Assembly: GCF_000002995.4 (NCBI RefSeq) | Contig: NW_025062478.1 | Coordinates: 1,612,001-1,676,000, forward strand | Direction: 5' to 3' | DNA: 64,000 nt | Origin: Brugia malayi | Taxonomy: Eukaryota > Nematoda > Chromadorea > Rhabditida > Onchocercidae | In this document: in pieces, positions 1 through 13,800 of the stretch | How positions within the stretch are numbered: position 1 is the stretch's first letter | Layout: every line of letters starts with the position of its first letter | Notes under the pieces: generated by a model | Told to the model about the DNA's origin: nothing | Database searches by the model: none | Seen by the model: the letters and a program-made list of their open reading frames with translations, nothing else | Made by a program: the position numbers and the translations under genes

Positions 1-3000
1 TCAAATTATATGATTAATAAGATAGGTTAAGCACATGGATAATCTTAAGAATGGAAAAGTTGATCCACTTCAAATCATAACTATTACTAAGATTAACAAA
101 AAATGAAAGAAAAAAGTAAGGAAACAAAAATTTTTGTAATAATAAATTCTAATTTTCATTTCTAGTACTGTTTTTTTTTTTTTTTTTTTTTTTGATACAT
201 TTTAATATTGCGATTAATTTGAGCAGTAAATGAAATGAGAAAAAGAAAAAGGACTTTTTGCTATAAAATAACAATTTAAATTTTAGAAATATTTTCTAAT
301 TATTGAGTCTTTTTGTTTCGTACTGAACTTATTTCATGCAAATGATTATGTAATGAACTAATTTTTAAATTTTGTAATAAAATTTTGCTTCTTTTTGGTT
401 TTTCTTTTTTGCTATAAGTAGTTGTTAAAAAAATATGTGGAGTGAAAAAGAAAAAGAAAAAAACATTATTAAAAAATTTTTGCATGTTTGAAATTACAAA
501 AATGGTTTGAAGTATTAAGTTAATACAAAAGGGGAATTTAATTTCTCAAATTTTCTTTTTTTTTTTTAATGTTTATCTCTTAGAGTGAATATATTATTTT
601 TGATAATGATAGATATGAAAAATTTAAATAAATAAATGAGTTCAATAATTATTAATAATGCTTTTTATATTTTAAATTCTATTGAATTATTCATTTTTAA
701 TTTGTTCATTTTATTCATATGCAAATTATACGCGACATAAAGTAGCATCAAAAAAAGTAAAAAAAAAAAAAGTAATAATTAATATTAGCTAATTAAGGGA
801 AATAAATAAATGTTTAATTAAAATAGAATAATTCTCATTCATTGATATGATTGAAAAATAAAAAGAAAAAACGATTATGAAAAGATTTAAATTAATCAAT
901 CGATCAATCAAGCAATCAATCAATAAATGAAAGAATAAAAATGAGGGAACTATTATTATTATTATTATTATTATCCGTCAATATCGCAAAGTTTTTCAAG
1001 CAAAAAAAGCAAAAAAAGAAAAAAGTTCATTGATCATATCGCCCAATCACATCATTTTCATCCTTCTCACGAGTCTTTCCATCTTAACGCATATAATTAT
1101 GATTCGATTGATAAGAGAGAATAATACGGTATTTGGCGACAAAACGATGACACATATTAACGGCGCTTTTGTATTTCAATTCATTCAAATATTTTTATCT
1201 AATACTTACTTTTACTTTATTTAAGTAATTGTATCATGTAAAAAAGAAAGTAAATCAATTTTAATAATACATAAATATTAATATATATCTAATTTTTTTT
1301 TTTTTTTTTTTGAAAAAAAAAGAAATCGTTTTTAATTTTAATATTTTAAAATGATATATGAAAAAAAAAAATAGTTGTTGAATGATTATTTGAAAAATAC
1401 TATGCCTTAATTTTATGCTTCTTAGCTATTTATTCACTTATATTTTTGCTATTTATGATTTTAGACATTAAAATACATTGTGTTTTAATATTTTTAAATA
1501 ATTTTAAAAATTTTTGAAGGGAAAAAAGAAAAGCAAATCAACCAGAATTTTCAATGTTTTATTTTTAGGCTATTATATTTTTTAATAAATTCAAATTGAT
1601 GAATTTTCACAATATGTTTCTTTAATGAATTGTTGTCAATATGCAATTGTCTTATGCACTATTCAATAATAATATTTATTCTGATCAAATGAGTGTTATC
1701 ACTCGTTATCAATTTAATGATTGATTCATTGATAATCTTCTTTTTTATGATTGACAATTTTTGTTAAATTGAAATTTTATTCTATCTTTTATTTCATTTT
1801 ATTTTATTAAATTAAAAAATATAATTGAACACAATTTCAATTTGAAGAAGCTATAAAATAAAATTAAGAGTGTAAGAATTAAATATAAACAAAAAATTAC
1901 ATCGATTTGAATATTATATTATTTTCTTCTTCCTTTCTCTGATATTTTTTTTTTTTTGTCTGTTTTCTTTCTTCTTTAAAAATAAAAAAAAAAAAAAAAT
2001 GAGAGTAAAATAAAAAAGAAGGAAAATTAGACTTAAATTCAACCGTATCCATAGTTGAATGATAAAACGAATGGAAGCTAAATAAGTTTACAATTTGAAT
2101 TAATTAATGAAGAATAAGCTTGAAAGAAGAGACAATTTCAAATAAACAACAATTTTTAATTTAATTTCGTTGATTGACATTACTGTCATCAAAATGTGAC
2201 AATTACTTTTCATTTATATTCCATTCATACAGAAATACGAACAACTATTATTTTATATTATATTAATACATTGATCCATTTTACATAATTCTCATTTTAA
2301 TGAGAAATATTTTACATAAATTAAACAATGAACAAAAAAATTTTTTTTTTTTTTTTTTTGTGTGTATTATTTATTTTCTTTTACTTACATATTATTAAGA
2401 AGAATAATGAATAGAAAAATGAAAGATAGAACGAGAAAAAAAATAAACAAATATTATTTGGTAATTTCAATTTTTTTTTTTTTTTAATAATTATAATTTT
2501 GCTATTTTTGATATTACTGAAAAAATGCTGATAACAATTTTGAAAAAGGCAATCATAACCGTGATAACAAAATGATAATGATATTTTCTGATAATATTTC
2601 AATTAGAATAAAATAATAAAACGACAAAAAATTGTTTTCTTATTTTGAAATTGTTTTAAAATTGTTTATTTATTACCATGATAATGTTTTTTTTTTTTAA
2701 ATGATTAGCATAGTTAAACTATAATTTATCATCTATTTGTACTTGTTTTACAATGAATTTACAACGATTATATACTATGATTAACTTTATTATTGTATAA
2801 GTATAAATATTATAGTATGTGTATTTATGAAAGTAACAAATAAAAATATATTTGAATATATTGCTGTTTAACAGTATATTAAATCACATAATGATTATGC
2901 AATTATCTGATTAATTATTATTAAAATTTCAATTCAAATAAATTAACAAATGAAAGACATCATTTTCTAATTTGTAATTGTATTAAAAATGCTTCTCTGT

Positions 3001-3639
3001 CATACTTTTTTTTGTAATAAATTGAATTCCAAAAAAAAAAAAATTTTTTAAAAATCAAATTAAAATTAAATTTTTTTTTGAATAAAAGATAAATTTGAAT
3101 AGAATAAAAGATTTGAATAAAAGATATAAGTAATTCATTCGTATTAATTTGATAGTATATATTTTGTTTAATAAAGTAAATTATTTATTTACGAAATGAT
3201 AATTTCATAAGTGATATCATATATTTTTTAAATTACAGCAATAATAAACTAAAAAAAAAAAAAAAAACCAATAACATTATCAAATTTAAAATTAAATAAT
3301 TTTTTCTGAATAAAAAATCAAGCAAAGAAATTTCAAATATTTCGCATATTTTTATGTAAATGAAAAGAGAGAAAAAAAAAGCAATGAAAAGTAAATTATA
3401 GTTATAATTAAGTAACATTTCGTGAAAATAAAATTAAAATAAAAGAATATAACAAAAATAAATAAATCATATCTATTATATATATTTAGATTTAAAATTC
3501 CTACTATTTTATATTTATTCAATCATTTCTAAAAATTTCAAACAATTGAAAAAAGAGAAAAAAAAAAAGAAATTTTTTTTTTTTTTTGTCTTGAAATAAA
3601 TTTAGACTTGTAGGTTGTAATCAATTAGATGAAAAAATG

Positions 3640-3846
3640 TTAAGTATCTGTTGCTTCCTAATATTTCGGATACTTAAAAGAAGAATTTTTTGAAGTAACC
3701 AAATGTCACATACGCCAGATATCATCATTGCTGGTCATTTTGACAGATAACTTGTTGTAAGTTGTAACAGATCTGATCACAAATGTTTAAATCTCTTCGT
3801 CTTTCTCTTTTTGTTGTTTCCTAATATTTCGGATATTTGAAAAGAA
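3640..3846. repeat. Inverted repeat plus flanking 34-bp direct repeats
   Basis: TTAAGTATC (3640-3648) and GATACTTAA (3669-3677) form a 9-bp inverted repeat. A longer element starting GTTGCTTCCTAATATTTCGG at 3650 recurs, with a few mismatches, at 3813. The 130 bp between the copies is GC-richer. It could be a decayed small mobile element, but no coding capacity is present. Confidence 0.6.
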
Positions 3847-4430
3847 AAGGAAAAAAAAAAAAAAAAAGAAAGGAAAGAAAAAGAAGAGAGAAAAAATTTT
3901 TTTTTAAAACATCAAATGTATCATTGTTGACGAAAAAATAAATTCAATTAATTAAAAATAATTTCAATTAGTTAGAAATAGATTAAAAATTTAAAATAGA
4001 AATTTTCCTTTCTTTCTTTATTGCAATAGTTTAATTTATTTATATATAATATATAATTGTAACAAAAAAAGATCAAAATCAAAATCAAAATCAAAAAAGG
4101 AAAGAAAAAATGAAAGAAAGAAAGATACCGATACACATATTACATCATTGAAAATTAATCTGATATCTCATAAATCCACCCGTAATCCATATCTATTTGC
4201 TTATCCATTTTGTTCATATTTCTAACCGTTTTTTTTTTTCCTGATTCCTTTATTTTCCTGTTTTCTGTTTCTACTCCATCTAATTTCATGCTATTTCATT
4301 TTTTTCTTATTTTCTTTCCTACAATTCTAATCATTTATTAAAATACCTGAGATGAAAAGAGAAAGAAAGAAAGAAGAAACCGAAAGATGCCGATCATAAA
4401 CATATCATTGACTCAATGACCCTTGAACTT

Positions 4431-4470
4431 GTCACCATCATCATCATCATCATCATCATCAACATCATCA
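4431..4470. repeat. (ATC)n trinucleotide repeat
   Basis: CAT/ATC units. Similar ATC/ATT tracts recur at about 939-975, 29930-30180 and 31745-31795. Confidence 0.9.
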
Positions 4471-7310
4471 CAGAGTTATTCAAATATGCAACACATCAAA
4501 TAGGAGGAAAGTGGCTAAGAGAAAAACGATAAAAAAGCAATAATAATAATAACTATTGCATATTCCTTCCCCTTTTTTTATCCTAATCTTTTCTCTCTCT
4601 CTCTCTCTTTTATTCTCTTTCCCTTTCTTTCACACATTTTTTTATTAGTTCAATTTGACAATAACATAAATAAATATGACAGTACTTAAGCTGTTTAAGT
4701 GATAATAAAATAACTCATAAAATTGAGATGTTTAAATGATCATTAAAAGTTTTACTTTTCTTTCATTTGATGAAAAAAAAAAAAGAAATAATAAGGTAAT
4801 TATTAGGTAATATTATCTTATATATGGTATCATTGCCCTCTTTTTTTTTGATCCTTATTGATAACAACAGATAATACTGTTAATTATTATTATCACTTTA
4901 TAGCTCATTAATCAATTTAGCTCATTTTTTTTTTCATCTTATTTTGTTAAAATTTACATTTTCAAAAAAAAAAAGAAAGAAACTACGACATAAACTATTT
5001 GTAAATTTTAAATTAGATGAAGCATTATATATAAGTAATTTATCTCCAATAATTTGAATTCTTTTTAATACATATATTGTAAAAGTGATATGATAAATGC
5101 AATACTGATAACAATTATGGAATAATGAATGATTGTTGAAAAGATCAAAAAGGTATTCGTGATAATCAATTGTTACTGTTATCGTAATAATCAACATTAT
5201 GCATCACTGCAATTGCCGTTATCACTACTATTATCACCATAATTTGTTCACATCATCTTATCGAAAAATTTTGTGCAATAATATGATGAAATTTCCGTAT
5301 TCTTTCTAGTATTTACAACAATGATTATCATCGTTATCAACATTATCTATCATTTATCATTGTTATTGTTGTCAATCATAGCTAATGATTGATTAATCAT
5401 ACCAATTTATCAAATATTTCATGTATTATGAGGATTAAATTTTCATATTCTTGACAATTCATGTAGTATTGACAACCATCATTATCGCTGTTAGTTATCA
5501 ATCTAATCACTATCATTGCTATTATTATTACCATTTCTCGTTATTATCACCATTTTTTTTTTTTTTTTTGATATATGTAGCAAAATTTGAAATACTGTAA
5601 ATTCTTATCAACAATTCTCTGTGATAATAGCAACTTTTGGTGTTGTGATAAAATTTTTTTTTTTAAATATTTGTTATAATAAATAATCATTTATTAATTA
5701 ATCATTCCAATATGATTAATGATAATGAATGAATAGATGACTATGTGACATGAATATATTTAGATTATCTAGCATAAAATTATGGAGGAAAAATGCAAAT
5801 GCAGATTCTGTCATTGTTAGTGAAGTGACAGTGCCGCAGTGTCATAGTGTCGTTGGTGTGTCCATCGAATGAATGAATGTATGAATGAATTGACAAAGAC
5901 AAAGGAATTAATATTAGATGTGACACGTGTGACAATCTTATTTGTGCGACAGTTTTGTGCGAACAAAAACAATGATCAAAGATTAAGGAATGCAAAATGA
6001 GAGAGAATGAAGGAGAAGAAGGATGAATGAAAATAAATGGTAGAACAAAAAGAATTTTTGGCATAATTTGCATAAAAAGAAATAAGTTTAATTTAAAAGA
6101 TCATTAGATGAAAAAAAAAAAAAACAAAAACAAAAACAAAAAAGTAAGGAATGCTTATCAAAAGAATGAAAATGATTAATTAATCAAATGTTTTTCTTTC
6201 CTTTCTTTTTTTCTGTCTTAAAAACTTTTCAAATTCACTATGATCTATTATCCATTTCCTTACTGTAAACAAAATTTCCAGTAAAAACAATAATAATATT
6301 AATAATAATACCAACAGCAATTATAATGATAACGACGATTACACATAGTGATAATGAAATAATTTTGATAGATACTTTTGTAAATTTTTACAATTTTTTT
6401 TTAATATTTAATTAATTGTTACAAAAAAAAAGAAAAATAGATTGTAAATTTTCAGAAATACTAATGCATTACCGAATAATTTTTTTCAAAATAATGGTAA
6501 TAATAACAAATATTTTCATCTTTGAATCTTTGATTATACTTACAAATTCATTTCGTTCTTTTTTCTTTAGATAATTATCGCAGATATTTTGTAGACAATA
6601 ATTTCAAAAAAAGAAAAAAATCTTTAAATGCACACTTTTTCGTCGTAGCAACCAATTTTCAATAATATATTCAACTTATTCATTATTATTATTATTATAA
6701 TTATTATCATTTATTGTTTGAATTTGTTTATTTGTTTATTGATTTGTTTACTGCTGTTTGTTGACAATATCACTAACCTTATTATCATTCTCATCATTCA
6801 TCTTTTCGTTCAAAAATGTTTAATATTAATTCTATTTAATTGCAGCTACAATTTTATGCAACATTACTATTCAAATGTATTTAATGCTAATTTATCAAAT
6901 ATTATTTCATTTATCTTTGTCCTCTCTCTTTCTTTCATCTTTTCTTATCATCTTCCTTTTCCTTTTTGTAACAAATATCATTTCTAAAGAAAGAAAGAGA
7001 AATAATTCTATTTTGGTATATTTATTCCCTCCTTTTTCTTCCTCTCCCTCTCTCTCTCTCTCTCTCTCCCTGATATGGAAATAAAAATCAACCTAAACAC
7101 ATCTGTTTAAGATAGAACAATCATAAAAATTTGGAACATCTTTTTGTGGGTAGTAAACGAGCGTAGCACTGATGAAATTACAGCACAAAGGATTAAAAAA
7201 AAAAAAAAAAAAGAAAAAGCTTAAGCTAAAGAACCCTCATATGCTATGCATTTTTAAAGGTTAAATCTTCTACAGAAGGATAAGGCGAGGTTTCAGCTCA
7301 AATATATCTA

Positions 7311-7381
<71 letters not shown>
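7311..7381. repeat. (CTAT)n tetranucleotide microsatellite
   Basis: About 18 uninterrupted CTAT units. It follows a GC-richer patch (7140-7300). Confidence 0.95.
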
Positions 7382-7382
<1 letters not shown>

Positions 7383-8312
7383 GTGACAAATAAGTGAAAT
7401 CAAACGAACTCCACCCTTATTCCTTATATCACCTTCTTTTTTTCATTCCATTCTCTAAAATTTTTCTTCTCTCTTACCAATTATCATCTTATATTTCTAT
7501 AATTTCCCATATTTTTCTTTTATTATATAAAATTTAAGTACGAATAGTTCAGTTTTACTCGAATTACTAATTTAACAAAAATTAAAAATTCATTTCTTTT
7601 TACTTTATCTATAAAATGCAACAAACCTACCGTTATCGTTGTTGTTGTTGATGATAATGATGATATGGTGATAATAGTGATGGTGATAGTGATAGTGATA
7701 ATAATGATGATTTTATACTGCTTATAATGATAATGATGGTCGTGCTATTGTCTGGTACTGGGAACATTCTTTGTTAATTTTGTTAACTTTTATTCACTTC
7801 ATTGAATTAATCTTCGTTTTTTAATACTTTCTTCTTCAGTATTAATTAATCTTATCATGCATATTTATAATTTTATCATATCTGTTATTTATTGTTTCTG
7901 TCTTTATCATTTATTAATTTGGTAAATGCAGAAATCATATTTATTACCATTGATTCATATTACTGTTATTATTATTATCATTATCGTTGCTATATCATAT
8001 CAAACTTAGTCGAAACAGATATTATCATTATGATTATCACACTCAGTATTTATGCTGAATAAAAATAAATTAATTTAATCAATTATCACTTCTTCAATTC
8101 GAGCAATTCTCTTCATTCTTTTTTTTTTTTACTTTTTTCCTTTTCTTTCTTTTTTTATTAAGTTTATTGTAAGAGAAATTTTAATTAAATTTTCTCTCAT
8201 AACTTACAATATTATCTATTTATTCTCTATTGAGTTTATCAGCTAAATTAGAAAAAAAAAAAAAAAACAGAATAAATCGTTTACTATTATAAGAATTAAT
8301 GTTTCGAGAAAG

Positions 8313-8795
8313 ATTTGTTACGTGTATCAGAAAAAGACATATTTCATTCCATTATGGGAATTACTGTTCCGGAAGAAAAAATAACGATAAACCATATAGA
8401 GTCATGGGAATCAAGGCTTTCAAAAGAGGAATGGCGATAATTGCACACCGTTGTGTGCAATTATGCTTCAGGAAGAATTACAATAAATTGTATACCATCG
8501 TGGGAATTACGTATCCGGAAAAGAAATAAAATAAACTGTGTGTCGTCGTTTGAATTAAGTCTACGTAAGACGAATGACGGTTTGTCGCGTGGATTACGTT
8601 TATAAATGAAGAATAACGATACATCTACGCATGGATTACATCTACGGAAGAATGATGATAAACTGTGCATTTCGTGTAGATTACGTCTATGAAAGAAGAG
8701 TGACGACAAACGTGTATTGTCACGTGAATTACGTCTACGAATGGATGACGATAAGTAGTACACCGTTGTGAGGATTATTATTTCAGTTATAAAAT
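8313..8795. repeat. Degenerate tandem repeat, about 46-bp unit, ten copies
   Basis: An anchor like GGGAATTACGT(C/A)T(A/C)CGGA recurs at 8356, 8406, 8456, 8502, 8551, 8591, 8633, 8678, 8726 and 8772 (spacings 40-50 bp), followed in most units by GAA..AATNACGATAAA and then a TGT/CGT-rich segment. GC is clearly above the flanks. Copies are diverged from one another, unlike the other minisatellites here, so the array looks old. Open frames of 76 codons (+) and 100 codons (-) run through it because many spacings are multiples of three. The minus-strand frame repeats at about 15 residues. Confidence 0.75.
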
Positions 8796-10540
8796 TTTTT
8801 TATTGACATCATTCCATCAATGAAACTTAAAAGATTATACGCTATATCATACGGTACTTACAGTAGTACTTCCAGTAATATTATGGTAATATGTAAACAA
8901 AAATTTAATATAAGGAAAAGGTTGAAATGATATAAGCAAAATGAAGGAAAGAATGGATATTGTCTCATAAGAAGCAGAAGAAAATAGAAGCTAATGTCAA
9001 CTAGCAAAGTTTTTAATTGACCATTTAATTGTCAACAATATTGACATTTGTCACCGGTTTTATCCTTGATCCTTGAGCTGTTTTATTATTATCAAATAAA
9101 TAATGAGGCGGAAAAAGAACTAAACAAGAGGGAGATAAAGAGGAAAGTAGAAAATATAAGCACAAATTTTAATGTTAAAAAAAGAATTAGTAAAAAATTA
9201 TATAGTTTTGTCACAAATCAAAATATATTTCAAGTTCATTTGTTTACTTTGATAACTGATCAAAATTTATTGATGAATTTGGAAGAAGAAAAAGACAAAA
9301 GTAAGAGAAACTAATAAACAATGCTTAAAAAGTTAATTGTTTATTGTTTGGTTTGGTGATTTTTTTTTGCCAAATTATGCATTATTATCAATAAATATGA
9401 AATAATATAATAATAATGACAATATTAGCCTCTGTCTTCTTTTTTTATTCTCATTTTAAAACAAATTAATTTGTTTAATTTTTTTACTTTGCTTAGTAGC
9501 ACTGTAAAAATATTTCATATTGGTATGATTATTTAAAATATTAAGCTGGCATTGTTATAAAATTATTAGCATTTATTGTTATAGGACTTATTGTTTCCTC
9601 AGCAAATTAGCAAATGAAAAATTTTGATAATTGTTTAGCATTTGAGAGAAATTCCAGCGTTTTTATCCTTTTTTTTTTTTCTGTGCAAAATAAGCTTAAT
9701 AAGATTAGCAGAAAATTGTAATATTTTCACTAATATTTATTTCATATTTAATTTTAATTTATAAAATGATTAATTAAATTTTGACTATGTTTCAATGCAA
9801 ATAATTACAAAATGTTATGGTATGTAAATAAGAAATTTTTTACAACTTTCCTACATAAAGATCAATTTTCTCTTTTACTTTTTCTTTTTTCCCTTCTCTT
9901 GCAATTTTTTTCCAGAAAGAAATTCCTGGGTAGATTATCCGGGATATTACTGCTCAAGGTATCATTATTAAAGATGAATAAATAATTGATGAAAAGATTG
10001 CTCATATCCATCTATTTTGAATTTTGAATAGATAAAAGCTAATGAATGTAAACTCTTCCATCAAAAAACAAAATGTACAAAAAAATCTTTTGTAAATTTA
10101 TCTTTTATTAAGAAAAATAAAAAACCAAAGATGTGAGAAAATGTTTAATTAATTTAAATAAAAAAGAAAATTTTTTTTTTGTAAATAACCAAAAACTTCG
10201 TTCTTTCTTTTCTTTTTTCGTTCATTTTCATTTTTTTTTTTTTATTCTTTGTTTATATTTGCAATTCATTCAAGTAAAAATGATCGATTACTGCAATTAT
10301 TATCGTTTATTTTCACATTATAATGTGAAATGAGGTGTAATAATATGTGATCAATTAATTGCATTAATTGCTAAAACAATCACATATAATAATTTCAATT
10401 TAATCTTTTAAAATTAGAGGGCAAAGATCATTTTTTTCATATTTGTTTGTTTTTTGCTACAATATTTTTTGATCAATTCTTTTCCATATTTTTGTTTTCT
10501 TTCTCTCGTTCTGACCAAATGGTAGATTTAGTTAATTGTA

Positions 10541-10895
10541 AGGTAAATGGAGAGGTAAGGAAAGAAGGTGAAGGAAGAGGTAAGGAAAGAAGGTAAGGTG
10601 AATGAAAAGGTAAGGAAAGAAGGTGAAGGAAGAGGTAAGGAAAGAAGGTAAAAGGTGAATGAAAAGGTAAGGAAAGAAGGTAAATGAAAAGTAAGGAAAG
10701 AAGGTAAGGTAAATGGAGAGGTAAGGAAAGAAGGTGAAGGAAGAGGTAAGGAAAGAAGGTGAAGGAAAAGGTAAGGAAAGAAGGTAAATGAAGAAGTAAG
10801 GAAAGAAGGTAAATGAAAAGGTAAGGAAAGAAGGTGAAGGAAGAGGTAAGGAAAGAAGGTAAGGTGAATGAAAAGGTAAGGTGAAGGAAGAGAAT
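10541..10895. repeat. Purine minisatellite GGTAAGGAAAGAA/GGTGAAGGAAGA
   Basis: About 355 bp of purine-dominated irregular tandem units built from GGTAAGGAAAGAA, GGTGAAGGAAGA and GGTGAATGAAAA. A 145-codon minus-strand frame (10532-10969) passes through it and translates to Phe/Ser/Pro/Tyr/Leu repeats; I regard it as repeat read-through, not a gene. Confidence 0.9.
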
Positions 10896-13800
10896 GAAGT
10901 GAAATGATCTGAATTACCTTGTGATGAATCTGCTGAACTATCTTTAAATGTAGTACTTGTTCTCATCATCCATCAATTGATTCAAAAAAAAAAAAAAAAA
11001 AGAAGAGAAGAAATGCGCCATGATTTTTCGTCTTTACATGGGTCATTTTATCCTTCTTTTTTTTTTTTTTCTCTTTTTGTATTTCAATGTATTTTATTAT
11101 TAATTTCCATTTTTATTTCCGATTTGTTAATATTTCACTCAAAATAAAATATCAAATTTCAATTTTTAAATTAATTGTTTCATTTTTCCTCTTTTTTTTG
11201 TGCTTTTGCCCTTATTAGTTCATTAATTTCAACAAATTTATAGTTTTTTCTTGTGTATAGAAAGATAAGTTAAATAATAATAATAGCTAATAATAATATG
11301 ATAATAAATAATAATAATCATATGATGATAATGATAACAATGTAGTGATAACAGTGATAACAATAATAATAGCAATCAAAAATAAAGTATTGCATATTTA
11401 AATTAAGGTATTAAATTATTAAAAATCAAAAAAAAAATTCCATATCAATCTCAAATTATATTATTCATCTGCTTTCATTCCATTTAGCTTTTCATAAAAA
11501 GGAAATAATTGAAAAAAGGAATATATGATTATATGTCTAAAGTCAATTTTTGGGCTTTGCATTCGTTAAATTTTTTTTTTTCCTTTTCCTTTTTTGTATT
11601 CTTAGAGGATTTTTTCTTGAATTAGTTGAGAGGAAACAGAATAAAATGTGCCTATGAGTTAATTCCCGATGGAGTCAAAAAGTTCTTTCGGTTTAACATT
11701 TTTCGAACTTCGTTTTTCATTTTTTTTTTTTTTTTTTTTTTTTCTACATCACCAATCTTCAAAAGATCCTTTCTTTTTCTTTCTGTTTTTCCTTGTTTAG
11801 AATTTTTTCCTTTCTTTTCGTTTAAAAAAAAAATTTAAAAAAAAAAAGAGAAAAAAAAAAACGAAAAACGAAAATGAAGAAATCCCTTTGAGAAGAAAAT
11901 TTTTGAAAAGTGTGAAATGAAACAAATCGTTTTATTGACTTAACATTTATCATAAATGATAAAAAAAAAAAAGTGAAAGGAAAAAAAAAACGATAGAGGA
12001 AATCAATATTTTATTAATTGTTGATCAATATTTTGTTATTTTATTAACTATTTTAATTTAAAAATTTTTTTGACAATTTTTAGTAATATGTATGTTTGAC
12101 AATATTTCGTCGCATTTTTTTTTTTTTTTTTAAGTTTGTATTTTGAGAATTTGTGAATTGCAGTATAATTGAATGATAACGATTTGATAATGATAACAAT
12201 TCTTTTTTTGAACTTTTTTCTTCTTTTGTAAAGATTTTAAGAAAAAAATGTCTTGTTACATTGGTCATAAAAAATTAACCTTTAATTAATCAAATTAATT
12301 GTTATTAACTCATTTAATCGAATTTAACATCATTAGTGGAATAATCTAAAATTAAATTTAATTTCCGAGGTGATTAAAATGATTTAATTAAAGTTTTATA
12401 CTATTTATATTAACATTTTAGTTCAAATTTAACTTTTTTTATTTATACATGATTCAATTTATTAAAATTTAAAAAAAAAATTTTTTACACAAAAATTAAT
12501 TTATTAATTTAAGTTTAAATTATTTATGAAATTGTTAACATATTCATTGCTATCATTTTCATATCATTGGAGCGAGAATTAATCAATTAATTAAAATTTA
12601 ATGTCATTTATGCAAAAGATTACCTTATTCATTAAAATTTAGTGTCATTTGCGGGACGATTATATTGTTTATCAAATGCTTCGCATACTGTTTGTCTCCT
12701 TCTGTCACAATTACTTTCTCTCGATGAATACTGTAGAAAAGTAAACATTTAAAATTTATTTAGCTTTACTTTACTATCAATATAATTAATAAATGCTTAC
12801 AATATGTGATTTCATTAATTTTATATATTATTTTTAAAAAATTATGTGAAATTTCAGAAATTTTGTTCAAAAATATTGAAAAAAAAATGAATTCTTCTAA
12901 AAAAGTTATGAAAAAAATTACTGTGTTACTTTAAATAATTAATTTTTTTTTTTAAAATTTTTCATTAGTTCTCTGGAATTATCAAATATTTATTTATAAA
13001 TGCTTAACATTATTAATTTATTTATAAATATATGTATAAATTTTTTTTTTAAATCTATTCATCATTTATTTTTATTTATTTAAAATTTTTATTTCGACTA
13101 CCTTAATTACTTTTTTTGTTCAAATATTTATCATTTTAGTATATCATTCCTTTTAATTAATTAATTGATTAATTAATTAATCCATTTATTCATTTGAAAT
13201 TACAATGGCTGAAAAAAGAAGAAAAAAAAAAAACTCATTTTTCTCTTTACATTGCATTTTTTTTTTTTTTTTTCAAAATTTCTTTTAAATGATTAAAAAT
13301 TAAACTGGCGCCTAATGTATTCTTCATATTGTCTCATTCTACTTACTTCCTAATTTCTTCATTACCAGTTTTAATTATCAATAAATTTGTCAAATAAAAT
13401 TTTATTTATTGTTCGGTCATTAATTTACATTTAGTTGGCATCATTGTTCAATTAACTATTTACTGTATGTGAATTATACTACCAACAAATAGATTGAAAA
13501 AAAAAAAAAAAAAAAAGCGCTCGTAATTTCTCGTAAAATTTCATCAATTAATTAATTAATTTATGCTATCAATTTCAATTGAGTTAAGAAAAAAAAATTT
13601 ATTAGCATTGTTTGCATTGGTAATTGCAAGGTAGACAACCATTAATTGACTAATTAATTTATTTTTAACACAACTATTATTTGGTCATTTATAAGTTTCA
13701 AATGATGCATTAAAATTTTTTTTATCACTTAACAAAATTTATTTATTACAATTGAGCGTTTTTCTTTTTCTTTCTTTCTCTTTCTCTCTCTCTCTCTCTC

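Noticed and set aside
5780..6073. 97-codon minus-strand open frame with a hydrophobic, signal-like start.
   Set aside because: Low-complexity Ser/Ile/His/Leu composition, no domain, and the stretch is better explained as a TGACA-rich regulatory patch.
8299..8763. Frames of 76 (+) and 100 (-) codons considered as small genes.
   Set aside because: Both follow the about 46-bp tandem repeat; kept as a repeat finding, not annotated as coding.
10532..10969. 145-codon minus-strand open frame.
   Set aside because: It runs through the GGTAAGGAAAGAA minisatellite and gives only Phe/Ser/Leu/Pro repeats.
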